The translations under genes and the position numbers were made by a program. The notes under the pieces were generated by a model. It did not search any database. It was not told where the DNA came from and worked only from the letters and a program-made list of their open reading frames with translations. Shown here piece after piece: positions 1 through 7,654 of a stretch of 9,568 nucleotides of DNA (position 1 is its first letter; every line of letters begins with the position of its first letter). Source of the DNA: CAYRTD01 sp964426915 (GTDB taxonomy: Bacteria > Bacteroidota > Bacteroidia > Bacteroidales > GCA-2748055); NCBI GenBank assembly GCA_964426915.1, contig CAYRTD010000145.1:1-9568 (forward strand), read 5' to 3'.

Positions 1-1547
1 AAGAAATAATTATTGCAAAAAATCGGTCGGAAGAAAGCGAAAAACGTTTCAGGAATATGTTTGAGTTCCATAGCGCAATAATGCTTTTAATTGAACCAGA
101 AACTGGTAAAATTATTGATGCAAACAAATCGGCCCAAGAGTTTTACGGTTATGATTTATTAACATTACACTCAATGTATATCCAGGATATTAATCAGTTT
201 AACCAAGAGCAAATAAGGGAAGAACGGATGAGGGCATTAAAAAATAAATGCAACTATTTTATTTTTCCTCATAAACTTTCAAATGGACAGGTTAAAACAG
301 TAGAGGTGCATTCTACTCCCATTAGTCAGGGAGGAAAGCAAATCTTGTTTTCCATAATACACGATATCACTGAACGAACTATTGCGAAAAAAGAACTTAT
401 AGCAGCCAAAGAAAAAGCCGAAAAAGTTAACAGGTTAAAAACTGAATTTCTCAACAATATGTCGCATGAGATACGCACACCAATGAACGGCATTATTGGT
501 TTTTCTGAGATGCTTAACAAACCAGATATATCTGACGAAAGGCGAAAATATTACTCAAAAATTGTACTAAACGGCAGTCAACAACTTTTAAGAATCATCG
601 ATGATATTTTAGAGATTTCAACCTTGGAAACCAAACAAGAAAAACTAAATGAAACAGCATTTTGCCTGAATGATTTGTTAATGGAGCTTTTTTCAATCTT
701 CAACTTAAAATCAAACGAACGGAATATTCCACTTTACCTCAAAAAAGCCTTGCATGACGACCAAAGCCACATTTTATCCGACAAAACTAAACTAAACAAA
801 ATACTTGGTAATTTACTTGAAAATGCTTTGAAATTCACAAGCGAAGGTTTTATAGAATTCGGATATTACCTTGAAAAAACAAATTTGATATTGTATGTAA
901 AAGATACAGGGATTGGCATATCACCTAAAAACCACAGTATAATTTTTGAACGTTTTGCCCAGGGAGAGAAAGACATTTCGCTTAAACATGGTGGCCTGGG
1001 TTTAGGTTTATCTATTTGTGAAGAAAATGCCAAGCTTTTGGGCGGAGAGATTACCCTTGAATCGGAAAAAGGAAAAGGTTCGACCTTTTATGTTTCAATA
1101 CCCTATAAACAAGTGCTAACAGAAGAAAACAATACAACGAAAAATATTGATGGCACGCAAAAGTCAAAAAACAAATACACAATTTTAGTTGCAGAGGATG
1201 AAGAAGTGAACTATTTGTATATAGAAGTTTTATTTGAAGATGAAATTGAAGACGATTATAACCTGATACATGCCAAAAACGGACAAGAAGCTGTTGAAAT
1301 ATGCATGGAATACAATAACATTGACCTTGTTTTAATGGACATAAAAATGCCAATAATGAACGGTCATGAAGCGACAGAAAAGATAAAAGAAAAATTTCCG
1401 AATTTGCCGATTATTGCTCAAACAGCGTATTCAACAGAATCTGACAAACAATTGGCATTAAAACACGGTTGCGATGACTTTATTCCAAAACCGATTAATA
1501 AAGAAGAATTATTCGGAATGATTTTTAAACACTTGAATATGCAATGA
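1..1547 (+). CDS. Hybrid sensor histidine kinase (PAS-HisKA-HATPase-receiver), 5' end outside the window
   Basis: This is a two-component hybrid kinase that autophosphorylates on histidine and passes the phosphate to its own C-terminal receiver. Numbering from the first in-window Met (base 57): PAS domain about 1-108, a short coiled linker, HisKA with phosphoacceptor His137 in the NNMSHEIRTPMNG H-box, HATPase_c with N-box NLLENALKF (about 252-260), G1 box DTGIGI (283-288) and G2 box GGLGLGLS (312-319), and a receiver about 374-496 with acidic Glu380/Asp381, phosphoacceptor Asp428, Thr456 and Lys478. All key residues are present. Met57 is probably not the start: the same frame is open to base 3 and reads EESEKRFRN just before MFE, the usual beginning of a PAS domain, so the gene continues leftward. 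No membrane segment lies in the visible part. No DNA-binding output domain is present, so a separate response partner is likely. It is separated from the downstream enzyme cluster by about 420 bp, and a regulatory link to that cluster is unproven. Confidence 0.93.
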   Translation, partial: EIIIAKNRSEESEKRFRNMFEFHSAIMLLIEPETGKIIDANKSAQEFYGYDLLTLHSMYIQDINQFNQEQIREERMRALKNKCNYFIFPHKLSNGQVKTVEVHSTPISQGGKQILFSIIHDITERTIAKKELIAAKEKAEKVNRLKTEFLNNMSHEIRTPMNGIIGFSEMLNKPDISDERRKYYSKIVLNGSQQLLRIIDDILEISTLETKQEKLNETAFCLNDLLMELFSIFNLKSNERNIPLYLKKALHDDQSHILSDKTKLNKILGNLLENALKFTSEGFIEFGYYLEKTNLILYVKDTGIGISPKNHSIIFERFAQGEKDISLKHGGLGLGLSICEENAKLLGGEITLESEKGKGSTFYVSIPYKQVLTEENNTTKNIDGTQKSKNKYTILVAEDEEVNYLYIEVLFEDEIEDDYNLIHAKNGQEAVEICMEYNNIDLVLMDIKMPIMNGHEATEKIKEKFPNLPIIAQTAYSTESDKQLALKHGCDDFIPKPINKEELFGMIFKHLNMQ

Positions 1548-1613
1548 TTACTGGCGATAATGCATGGTAGAGTATGCGGGTTTCATCGGTTCTCGAAGGT
1601 TTGTTGCTCGTAA

Positions 1614-1751
1614 GAAAAGGGCGATAAAGCTGCTCATTTACATACCGATGTACATAAACAATTTGTTACTCTCTTGACAAAAGAATTAACAGATTCAGAA
1701 AGGGATATTCTTATTGTTCTTCTAAACAAAGTGATAAAGTCAATACAATAA
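1614..1751 (+). pseudogene. C-terminal relic of a MarR-family transcriptional regulator
   Basis: One frame here encodes 45 residues and ends at TAA 1749-1751. It begins EKGDKAAHLHTDVHKQF and finishes LTDSERDILIVLLNKVIK. This order resembles the end of MarR proteins: the 'LTEKG' that closes the winged helix, a long dimerisation helix, a short loop of the form 'LT/S-x-x-E', and a last helix of the form 'LxxLLxKLI'. The frame is stopped immediately upstream by TAA at 1611-1613, and none of the three forward frames between 1548 and 1613 looks like the MarR DNA-binding region. The rest of the gene therefore seems to have been lost by deletion or insertion with a breakpoint near 1613. Assignment is by pattern recognition over a short stretch. 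An unrelated chance frame is the alternative. Confidence 0.5.
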
Positions 1752-1869
1752 AATATTTAAATATATAGTTAGGCTTTACTAACCATATTTGTTTAAAACT
1801 ATGAAACAGATAAATCTGAGGCAACTAAATATATTTTCAATTATCCTGTAAAACACTGATAATACACGT

Positions 1870-1910
1870 AATAGTAAATCACCTCTATTTGTTTGTGAAA
1901 AAATAGTAAA
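1870..1910 (+). repeat. Direct repeat AATAGTAAA at the promoter
   Basis: The 9-mer AATAGTAAA occurs at 1870-1878 and again at 1902-1910, a centre-to-centre distance of 32 bp or about three helical turns. One copy lies just upstream of the -33 element and the other between the -33 and -7 elements. The position is what an operator pair would show, but in DNA this AT-rich a 9-mer repeat can arise by chance. Confidence 0.3.
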
Positions 1911-1921
1911 ATTTAGGTTTG
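1892..1921 (+). promoter_or_regulatory. Putative Bacteroidota-type promoter for the enzyme cluster
   Basis: TAGGTTTG at 1914-1921 matches the Bacteroidota -7 consensus TAnnTTTG exactly. TTTG at 1892-1895 lies 18 nt upstream, and a second TTTG at 1888-1891 lies 22 nt upstream; the usual spacing of about 19-21 nt falls between them. Transcription would start near 1928, giving a leader of roughly 40 nt before the ATG at 1969. No equally good match was seen in the short gaps inside the cluster, consistent with one promoter serving all four genes. Confidence 0.55.
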
Positions 1922-1949
1922 ATTTAAAACCCCATAGTTGTATATTCAT

Positions 1950-1959
1950 AAAAAAAAAA
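1950..1959 (+). promoter_or_regulatory. A-rich translation leader (A10) ahead of the first enzyme gene
   Basis: Ten consecutive A residues precede the ATG at 1969 by 9 nt, and there is no GGAGG-like site. A similar A9 run (7641-7649) precedes the ATG at 7655. Bacteroidota ribosomes generally rely little on Shine-Dalgarno pairing and favour A-rich, unstructured leaders. This supports the chosen starts but is not specific. Confidence 0.4.
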
Positions 1960-1968
1960 TTGGAACTA

Positions 1969-4506
1969 ATGAACAAGATACTTTATTTATTATTTGCCCC
2001 TATTTTAATCTTTTGTTTATCCGCATGTAATCATTCAAAGCAGAATGAAATAGAGTTTAGGAAGGAGGATAATAATATACATTTCCTGAATAAATACAAT
2101 AAAATATTGTATTCATTGGATAAAGGAACTGTAAGTATAATAGACCGGGTTAAGAGTGATACTATTGTCAGAAATGGGATTGCAATTTTAAATAATAATA
2201 TAAAGACATCAGATTTAAAGATAAATGATTACTACTTTGAAGAATTTCAGGATTCATTGGGCACAGGGAAAAAATTGGTAATAGTTTTCGACTATAACTC
2301 TTTAATAATATACCATAGCATTGGGTTATATGAAAATTTTGAACATATTGTTTTTTGGGTTGATTTATTAAACAATTCTGAACAGGATTTCAGAATCCAT
2401 TATCTTTCAGCCTTTCATGCCGATATTGTTTTGTCGGGAGATGAAAATATGCAGCATTTTTTTCTTGATGGGAATAGTGGAAAAATACCAACAAAGGTTC
2501 GTGATACGGATTCATTGAATTGCCGAAACAATATTCTTATTACAGAAAAGAATGATAATTTCTTAAGCTCATTTGTCGCGGGGGGGTATACCTACAAAGA
2601 ATTTGACAGATTTACAAAAGCTAAAAAGAAGGAAAGTTCATATAAGGTAAATGTTTATAATGAGGACCCGGTTGGAAAACTTATACTGAGCGACCAATCC
2701 TATTCATGCAAGGACAAACTTTATATAAATTTTCATCAAGCTAATCCTTTACTTGCTCTGGAGCGATATTCTGAAATTTTTAAAATTGCTAATTCTTTAA
2801 AAATTCAGATTTATGATTTCCCCACAGTTTGTTTATGGTACAATGATTTTTACGGTGACACCTCTATGGGAAATCATTCCCATGGTGCAGTTCTGGAAAT
2901 GAAGCAGGCAAAAAAAAGTGGGTTTCCGGATTATTCCAGGGTAGCAATCCGGTTAGTTCCGGATATGTATGCTTTAATTAATCAGCAGGGGTGGTGGGAT
3001 GATGAACACTGGCAATTGAAAAATATATTTACCCATAGAGGTAGATCTAATGAAAGTGGCTATTATAAAGCCCCATATTTAACAACATCTTCCTGGGCTA
3101 AGGAAATTGACAGTTTGGGAGGTTTAGCCTTTACTTATATTCAGCCCGGAAAGCGAAACGATAGCTATGCTGAGTCTTTCCCCGAACATATGCTGTTCAA
3201 TGAACCTCATGCACCAATATTAGATTCGAATGGGGATACGGTTTATCATTCTGAAACCCAGTGGCAGGATTATCTTCGGGGAGTAATGATAAAAGACACA
3301 TACGACTATACAGATTCCGGATTTATTTCTCATTTGCAAGAAGTATACCATCATTTAGATACTTCAGGTATTGAAGGATTGATGTACGATTTCCCGGATA
3401 TGGCCAGGGCTAATGCCGGAGGAATGGATGATATTTTCAGTACCACCGCAGGGGCATATCGTAAAGTATTTGAAATAGGCAGGTCGGGCCTTGGGGAAGA
3501 CGCTTATTTACATGAACGGAATATAAAAGTTGGTTCTGATATTACCTTAGGTGTGGTAAGCTCACACAGGATAATGGGGGATAATGATAAAATCAATCCT
3601 ACACTTACCCGCAGAGGTGGTTTAAGATGGTATAAAAACAGGGTGTTGGTCAACTATGACATGGATGCCAAAAACTTATTTGTAACCAGTCCGGATAACC
3701 GTGATGGGCAAAGGGCAATGCTTACCATGACTTACGTTACTTCCGGGCGATTTTTAATGGCTAATAGTTTTGCATCTATTCAAAAAGACAGCGTTTTGTT
3801 TTATGATTTTACTCGTGTATTTCCATTCCATAATATGCACAAGAGTGCAAGACCTGTTGATGCGTTTACTGGGAAGCTGGTTCCGGAAGTATTTGATTTT
3901 GTTGTAGATTCCTCATGGCATCAGTTGACTTTTTATAATACCAGGCTTGACAGCGGTTCCTGGCCGGAATGGGGCCAGACATTTCACTTGCCAGACAAGG
4001 GGCAACAGGTACAGGCTGAGATCAGTGTTGAATTATCGGGGGAACCGGGATTTGGTGGTATAGGACTGGATCCGGATAAATCATATTACTTCTATGATTT
4101 CTGGAACAACAGCTTTCTGGGAAGTTTGAAAGGTGAACAAACCCTCAGCCAATTATTAAGGCCGGGAGAAGCCAGGATGATCTCTGTTCATGAAGTCAGT
4201 CCACATCCTCAATTTATCTCAACAAACCGGCATATTATGCAAGGACTTGTAGATATGCCCGGAAAACCCCGTTGGGATCATTCAACGCATACATTGTCAG
4301 GTGTCTCAATGGTAGTTAAAGGGGAGCCGTATGAAATTGTTTTGGCCAATAATGGCTATCTACCAGTAATGAAAAAATACAATCAAAGCCATGCTGAGAT
4401 CGAAACAAAAAAAATGAACAGCGATTTATCTGTTGTTGTGATCAATTCACAAAAAACACAAGCCATTGAATGGGAGGCTACCTTCAAAAAAAATAATCCA
4501 GAATGA
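1969..4506 (+). CDS. Lipoprotein, putative clan GH-D-like (alpha-galactosidase-like) glycoside hydrolase
   Basis: The start is placed at ATG 1969 rather than the in-frame TTG at 1960, because ATG gives a clean lipoprotein signal: MNKILYLLFAPILIFCLSAC with lipobox LSAC and Cys20. The 845-aa product appears to have a beta-rich N-terminal domain (about 25-275), a TIM-barrel-like core (about 280-620) and a C-terminal beta domain (about 670-845), the layout of GH36-type enzymes. Candidate catalytic residues are Asp474 in LMYDFPD (nucleophile position after a hydrophobic strand) and Asp538 in SSHRIMGDND (acid/base, compare the R-x-x-x-D motif of clan GH-D). The C-terminal phrase YFYDFWNN...ISTNRHIMQG resembles melibiase-type tails. 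Expected role: hydrolysis of an alpha-linked sugar at the cell envelope. Family and substrate are not established from sequence, and overall similarity to classical GH36 is low. The first part of the gene is more AT-rich than the rest. The stop overlaps the next start. Confidence 0.6.
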   Translation: MNKILYLLFAPILIFCLSACNHSKQNEIEFRKEDNNIHFLNKYNKILYSLDKGTVSIIDRVKSDTIVRNGIAILNNNIKTSDLKINDYYFEEFQDSLGTGKKLVIVFDYNSLIIYHSIGLYENFEHIVFWVDLLNNSEQDFRIHYLSAFHADIVLSGDENMQHFFLDGNSGKIPTKVRDTDSLNCRNNILITEKNDNFLSSFVAGGYTYKEFDRFTKAKKKESSYKVNVYNEDPVGKLILSDQSYSCKDKLYINFHQANPLLALERYSEIFKIANSLKIQIYDFPTVCLWYNDFYGDTSMGNHSHGAVLEMKQAKKSGFPDYSRVAIRLVPDMYALINQQGWWDDEHWQLKNIFTHRGRSNESGYYKAPYLTTSSWAKEIDSLGGLAFTYIQPGKRNDSYAESFPEHMLFNEPHAPILDSNGDTVYHSETQWQDYLRGVMIKDTYDYTDSGFISHLQEVYHHLDTSGIEGLMYDFPDMARANAGGMDDIFSTTAGAYRKVFEIGRSGLGEDAYLHERNIKVGSDITLGVVSSHRIMGDNDKINPTLTRRGGLRWYKNRVLVNYDMDAKNLFVTSPDNRDGQRAMLTMTYVTSGRFLMANSFASIQKDSVLFYDFTRVFPFHNMHKSARPVDAFTGKLVPEVFDFVVDSSWHQLTFYNTRLDSGSWPEWGQTFHLPDKGQQVQAEISVELSGEPGFGGIGLDPDKSYYFYDFWNNSFLGSLKGEQTLSQLLRPGEARMISVHEVSPHPQFISTNRHIMQGLVDMPGKPRWDHSTHTLSGVSMVVKGEPYEIVLANNGYLPVMKKYNQSHAEIETKKMNSDLSVVVINSQKTQAIEWEATFKKNNPE

Positions 4507-6074
4507 AAAAAAATAATTCAAGAAGACAGTTTATTAAATTATCGGCTGCCGGTTCGGCAGGTTTGTTAACTATGGGGGGGACAGCTTGCCAGTGGGTCGG
4601 GAAAAAGGAGGCTGAAAATAACGATAAAAAGAAATGGAACCTGCTGTTTATCTGGACTGATCAGCAACGATATGATACCATGGAGGTTTATGGAAATCAA
4701 AAGATCAAAACGCCAAATCTTAACAAATTGGCAAACCAAAGCGTAGTTTTTAAAACGGCTTATGTTTCCCAACCAGTCTCTACACCTTCCCGCTCCACTA
4801 TTATGACAGGTTTATACCCTCATACCAACGGGTGTACAGCGAATAACATTCCTTTGAAAAAAGAAACACCCTGTTTGCCAGAACTTATCAATGACCCTGA
4901 ATATAAGACAGCATATATGGGAAAATGGCATCTGGGTGATGAACTCTATGCCCAGCATGGGTTTAATGAGTGGGTATCTATATCCGATGGATATAACAAT
5001 TACTTTAGCGAAGGAAAAGACCGGATGAAAAAGAGTACTTATCATCATTGGCTCATAGATAAAGGATACGAACCGGATATAAAAGATGATCCTTATGGCG
5101 AACGTTTTAGCCGCGGTGCAGCAGCAAGAATGCCTATCGAACACTCAAAACCCATGTTCCTAAAAGAACAGGCCCTTAGGTTTCTCGAAGAAAATAAAGA
5201 TCATCCCTTCATTTTATATGTGAATTACCTGGAACCGCATAATCCTTATTTCGGATCCTTAGACGAACTTCATGACCCGGATGAAGCGACTGTTCCTGAA
5301 AATTTCAATGATCTTATTGATGAGACAGAAAACCTGCGTTTACAGATCAAGCACTATCGGAATAAAGATGAACATTCAAAAGACGAAGAAACATTACGTA
5401 AATTAATCGCAAAATATTGGGGACTGGTTAGCTTAGTGGATAAAAGTGTAGGCAGCATTCTTGATAAATTGGATGAATTAGGCTTAGCTGAAAATACGAT
5501 TGTTGTGTACACCAGTGATCATGGTGAAATGCTTGGTTCTCATAAAATGACTGGAAAAGGTGTTCCTTTTGAAGAGGCTACACGGGTTCCCTTCCTCATG
5601 CGTCTTCCGCAACTTGGCTTTAAACAACGGATAATTGAGGAGCAGGTAAGCCAGATCGATCTTGTTCCCACATTGGTAAGCCTTATGGGATATCCTATTG
5701 ATGAATCATTACAGGGAAAAAGTCTGATGCCTCTCATTACAAGGGATAAGAGAGGGTCAGATTATATCTTCTATGAATGGAATTCTTCCCTCTCCCATAA
5801 AAAAGCAAGCGAAGAACTGATAGAAAAATATGGAAATAAAGAAGAAATTGAAGAAAAACTTAATGGCTCATCTCGAACAGTCGTATCTCCGGAGAGATGG
5901 AAATTGGTGTTAACTGAGCACGGAATCAATATGCTTTATGATCTCAACAGTGATCCCTATGAGACAACCAACGTCTATTATACTGGCAAACATGATGAAA
6001 AGATTAAACTGTTAACCCAAAAAATAAAGGATTGGCAACAACAAACAGGGGATACGCTTAAATTAAGTATTTAA
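4503..6074 (+). CDS. S1-family sulfatase, serine type, with Tat-like signal
   Basis: A 523-aa formylglycine-dependent sulfatase that removes sulfate esters from sugars. The signature STPSRSTIMTG (93-103) places Ser93 as the residue converted to formylglycine, with Arg97 in the usual position. Further S1 landmarks are WTDQQR (metal Asp53), GKWHLG (140-145), EPHNP (His246) and TSDHGEMLGSH (Asp339/His340). The C-terminal sub-domain ends with the typical LYDLNSDPYETTNV. The N-terminus carries SRRQFIK (6-12), a good twin-arginine motif, then a weakly hydrophobic stretch and Cys29; GTAC is a poor lipobox, so anchoring is uncertain. Tat export would allow folding and formylglycine formation in the cytoplasm, which a serine-type enzyme would need from an anSME-type radical-SAM maturase; none is in the window. 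ATG lies in the ATGA overlap with the previous stop (4503-4506), implying translational coupling. The substrate sugar and S1 subfamily cannot be told by eye. Confidence 0.93.
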   Translation: MKKNNSRRQFIKLSAAGSAGLLTMGGTACQWVGKKEAENNDKKKWNLLFIWTDQQRYDTMEVYGNQKIKTPNLNKLANQSVVFKTAYVSQPVSTPSRSTIMTGLYPHTNGCTANNIPLKKETPCLPELINDPEYKTAYMGKWHLGDELYAQHGFNEWVSISDGYNNYFSEGKDRMKKSTYHHWLIDKGYEPDIKDDPYGERFSRGAAARMPIEHSKPMFLKEQALRFLEENKDHPFILYVNYLEPHNPYFGSLDELHDPDEATVPENFNDLIDETENLRLQIKHYRNKDEHSKDEETLRKLIAKYWGLVSLVDKSVGSILDKLDELGLAENTIVVYTSDHGEMLGSHKMTGKGVPFEEATRVPFLMRLPQLGFKQRIIEEQVSQIDLVPTLVSLMGYPIDESLQGKSLMPLITRDKRGSDYIFYEWNSSLSHKKASEELIEKYGNKEEIEEKLNGSSRTVVSPERWKLVLTEHGINMLYDLNSDPYETTNVYYTGKHDEKIKLLTQKIKDWQQQTGDTLKLSI

Positions 6075-6118
6075 ATCAGTAGAAACGATCCTTAACGTCA
6101 ATATACAGAATTAGTTAT

Positions 6119-7564
6119 ATGAACAGAATAAAATATTTTTGTGCCGCCTTTTCATTATTATCAATGTCAGGTTTGCATGCACAACAGGAGAAACCCAATG
6201 TTCTATTTATAGCCATTGATGATCTCAATGATTGGATGAGTTATCTGGGAAATCATCCAAATGTAAAGACCCCTAACCTCGACAGATTAGCCAGGAGCGG
6301 AGTTGTTTTCACCAATGCTCATTGTTCAGCGCCTATTTCAGGGCCATCGCGGGCATCCATTATGACAGGATTACGTCCTTCTACTTCAGGGTTATATCAC
6401 CAGGTGGATGACGTAGATATAAAAAAGAGTAGTCAGGCGGCACAAAAAAGTATTTTCCTGCCACAATACTTTGAACAAAACGGTTATAAAGTTATGGGAG
6501 TAGGTAAACTCTTTCATAATGGTGACCGTGTAGGCGGATTTAATCAATATGGTTCAACCTTTGAGCATTTTGGCCCTAAACCACCTGAAAGGATAAATTA
6601 CCATTACGAATGGTTCGGCCAGCCCCGCCATACTTCAACAGATTGGGGGGCTTACCCTGAAAAGGATGAAATGATGCCAGATTATAAAATTGCATCCTGG
6701 GCCATCGACCGACTCAAAGAAAATCATGATAAACCCTTTTTCCTGGGTGTGGGCTTTATCCGGCCTCATGTGCCCTGGCATGTTCCTCAGAAATGGTTCG
6801 ATATGTTCGACACTGCCGATATCGTGACCCCAGCCTATAATCCTGATGACTTTGACGACATTCCGGAAATTGGACAAAAAATAGCTGAAGTTCCTATGAT
6901 GCCACGTATGGAATGGGTTTTAGAAGAAAATAAGTGGAAAGAGATCATTCAGGCATACCTGGCTTGCATAGCTTTTATGGATTATAACCTGGGACGGGTG
7001 CTTGATGCCATAGAAAATAGTGATTATGCAGAAAACACCGTTATAGTCGCATTTTCTGATCATGGCTATCATTTAGGAGAAAAAGGCCGTTTCGCCAAAC
7101 ATGCTTTATGGCAGCGAGCTATACATGTACCCTTGATATTTGCCGGTAATGGAATTAAAGGAGGGCAAATGTGCGATGCCCCTGTCGACCTGACAGTCCT
7201 GTACCCTACCCTGGTTGACCTTTGCGGCATACCGGAAAATAACATGAATGATGGGTATGTCCTGACACCGCTGATTAAAAATCCGGATTATGAATGGCCC
7301 CACGCTGCCATTACATCGTACGGGTACATGAACTATTCTATCTTTTGGGATCAGTATCATTTGATCTCATACAGCAATGGGAGAAATGAACTATATGATC
7401 TGACCAATGATCCAAATGAATGGAATAATATCGCAGAACAACAAGATGCCCAGCACATAATAAAAGAAATGAAAAAATATATTCCTTCAGTTAATGTCCC
7501 TAATGTGTTGGAAAGTAGAAATACGGTAAATGAATACTTCAGAGAATTATTGAATCTGGAATAA
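6119..7564 (+). CDS. S1-family sulfatase, iduronate-2-sulfatase-like, serine type
   Basis: A 481-aa secreted sulfatase. Signal peptide MNRIKYFCAAFSLLSMSGLHA with likely cleavage before QQ (Sec, signal peptidase I). IAIDDLNDW (metal Asp34/Asp35), NVKTPNLDRLA and the signature SGPSRASIMTG (74-84) follow; Ser74 is the formylglycine site and Arg78 is conserved. GKLFH (129-133), GFIRPHVPW (212-220), FSDHGYHLGE (Asp314/His315) and FAKHALW (Lys327) are the pattern of iduronate-2-sulfatase-like S1 enzymes. The C-terminus has the usual ELYDLTNDPNEWNNIA. It lies 44 bp after the first sulfatase with no promoter seen between, so it is probably co-transcribed. Substrate is likely a sulfated monosaccharide unit, but iduronate itself is not implied by similarity alone. 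Like its neighbour it needs an anSME maturase. With a different signal peptide and sequence, it is not a recent duplicate of the first sulfatase. Confidence 0.93.
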   Translation: MNRIKYFCAAFSLLSMSGLHAQQEKPNVLFIAIDDLNDWMSYLGNHPNVKTPNLDRLARSGVVFTNAHCSAPISGPSRASIMTGLRPSTSGLYHQVDDVDIKKSSQAAQKSIFLPQYFEQNGYKVMGVGKLFHNGDRVGGFNQYGSTFEHFGPKPPERINYHYEWFGQPRHTSTDWGAYPEKDEMMPDYKIASWAIDRLKENHDKPFFLGVGFIRPHVPWHVPQKWFDMFDTADIVTPAYNPDDFDDIPEIGQKIAEVPMMPRMEWVLEENKWKEIIQAYLACIAFMDYNLGRVLDAIENSDYAENTVIVAFSDHGYHLGEKGRFAKHALWQRAIHVPLIFAGNGIKGGQMCDAPVDLTVLYPTLVDLCGIPENNMNDGYVLTPLIKNPDYEWPHAAITSYGYMNYSIFWDQYHLISYSNGRNELYDLTNDPNEWNNIAEQQDAQHIIKEMKKYIPSVNVPNVLESRNTVNEYFRELLNLE

Positions 7565-7581
7565 TTCAAAATGGGGCATAA

Positions 7582-7616
7582 TTATCCCTTGAAAACATTC
7601 ATTTTTTCAAGGATAA
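7582..7616 (+). terminator. Intercistronic hairpin (weak terminator or processing/attenuation element)
   Basis: Left arm TTATCCCTTGAAAA (7582-7595) and right arm TTTTCAAGGATAA (7604-7616) form a 13-bp stem with one bulged C and an 8-nt loop. It begins 17 nt after the second sulfatase stop. No U-run follows the right arm (AACACAAAG comes next), so full intrinsic termination is doubtful. Partial termination or protection of the upstream mRNA 3' end is more plausible, and would lower expression of the last gene relative to the sulfatases. Confidence 0.45.
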
Positions 7617-7654
7617 ACACAAAGATATTGTTGATAAACTAAAAAAAAACCGAT

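Larger units (their letters stand above)
1548..1968. other. Intergenic region between kinase and enzyme cluster
   Basis: About 420 bp without an intact gene. Bases 1548-1613 are less AT-rich and match nothing I recognise. 1614-1751 holds the apparent MarR relic. 1752-1870 is very AT-rich, with only a weak 5-bp hairpin (GTTAG/CTAAC, 1768-1783). 1870-1921 carries the repeats and promoter listed separately, and 1922-1968 is the presumed leader of the enzyme operon. No RNA gene or strong terminator was seen. Confidence 0.6.

Noticed and set aside
1051..1353. Open frame of about 100 codons on the minus strand inside the kinase gene
   Set aside because: It lies opposite a kinase/receiver sequence with intact motifs and its translation has no recognisable domain.
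1548..1613. Integron attC-like site
   Set aside because: No paired core sites of the GTTRRRY/RYYYAAC type could be found, and there is no integrase in the window.
1564..1677. Short plus-strand frame starting ATG GTA GAG, about 37 codons
   Set aside because: No similarity recognised, and it runs out of frame through the MarR-like relic, which is the better reading.
1768..1783. Small inverted repeat GTTAG/CTAAC as a terminator
   Set aside because: Only 5 bp of stem with no U-run; too weak to call.
1960..1968. TTG at 1960 as the start of the first lipoprotein
   Set aside because: ATG at 1969 gives a standard lipoprotein signal, and the TTG reading would add an acidic residue to the n-region.
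1779..1976. Minus-strand open frame of 65 codons across the intergenic region
   Set aside because: AT-rich translation without domain, overlapping the predicted promoter and the start of the lipoprotein gene.
4812..5144. Open frame of about 110 codons on the minus strand inside the first sulfatase
   Set aside because: Shadow of the sulfatase; low-complexity, cysteine-rich translation without a start context.
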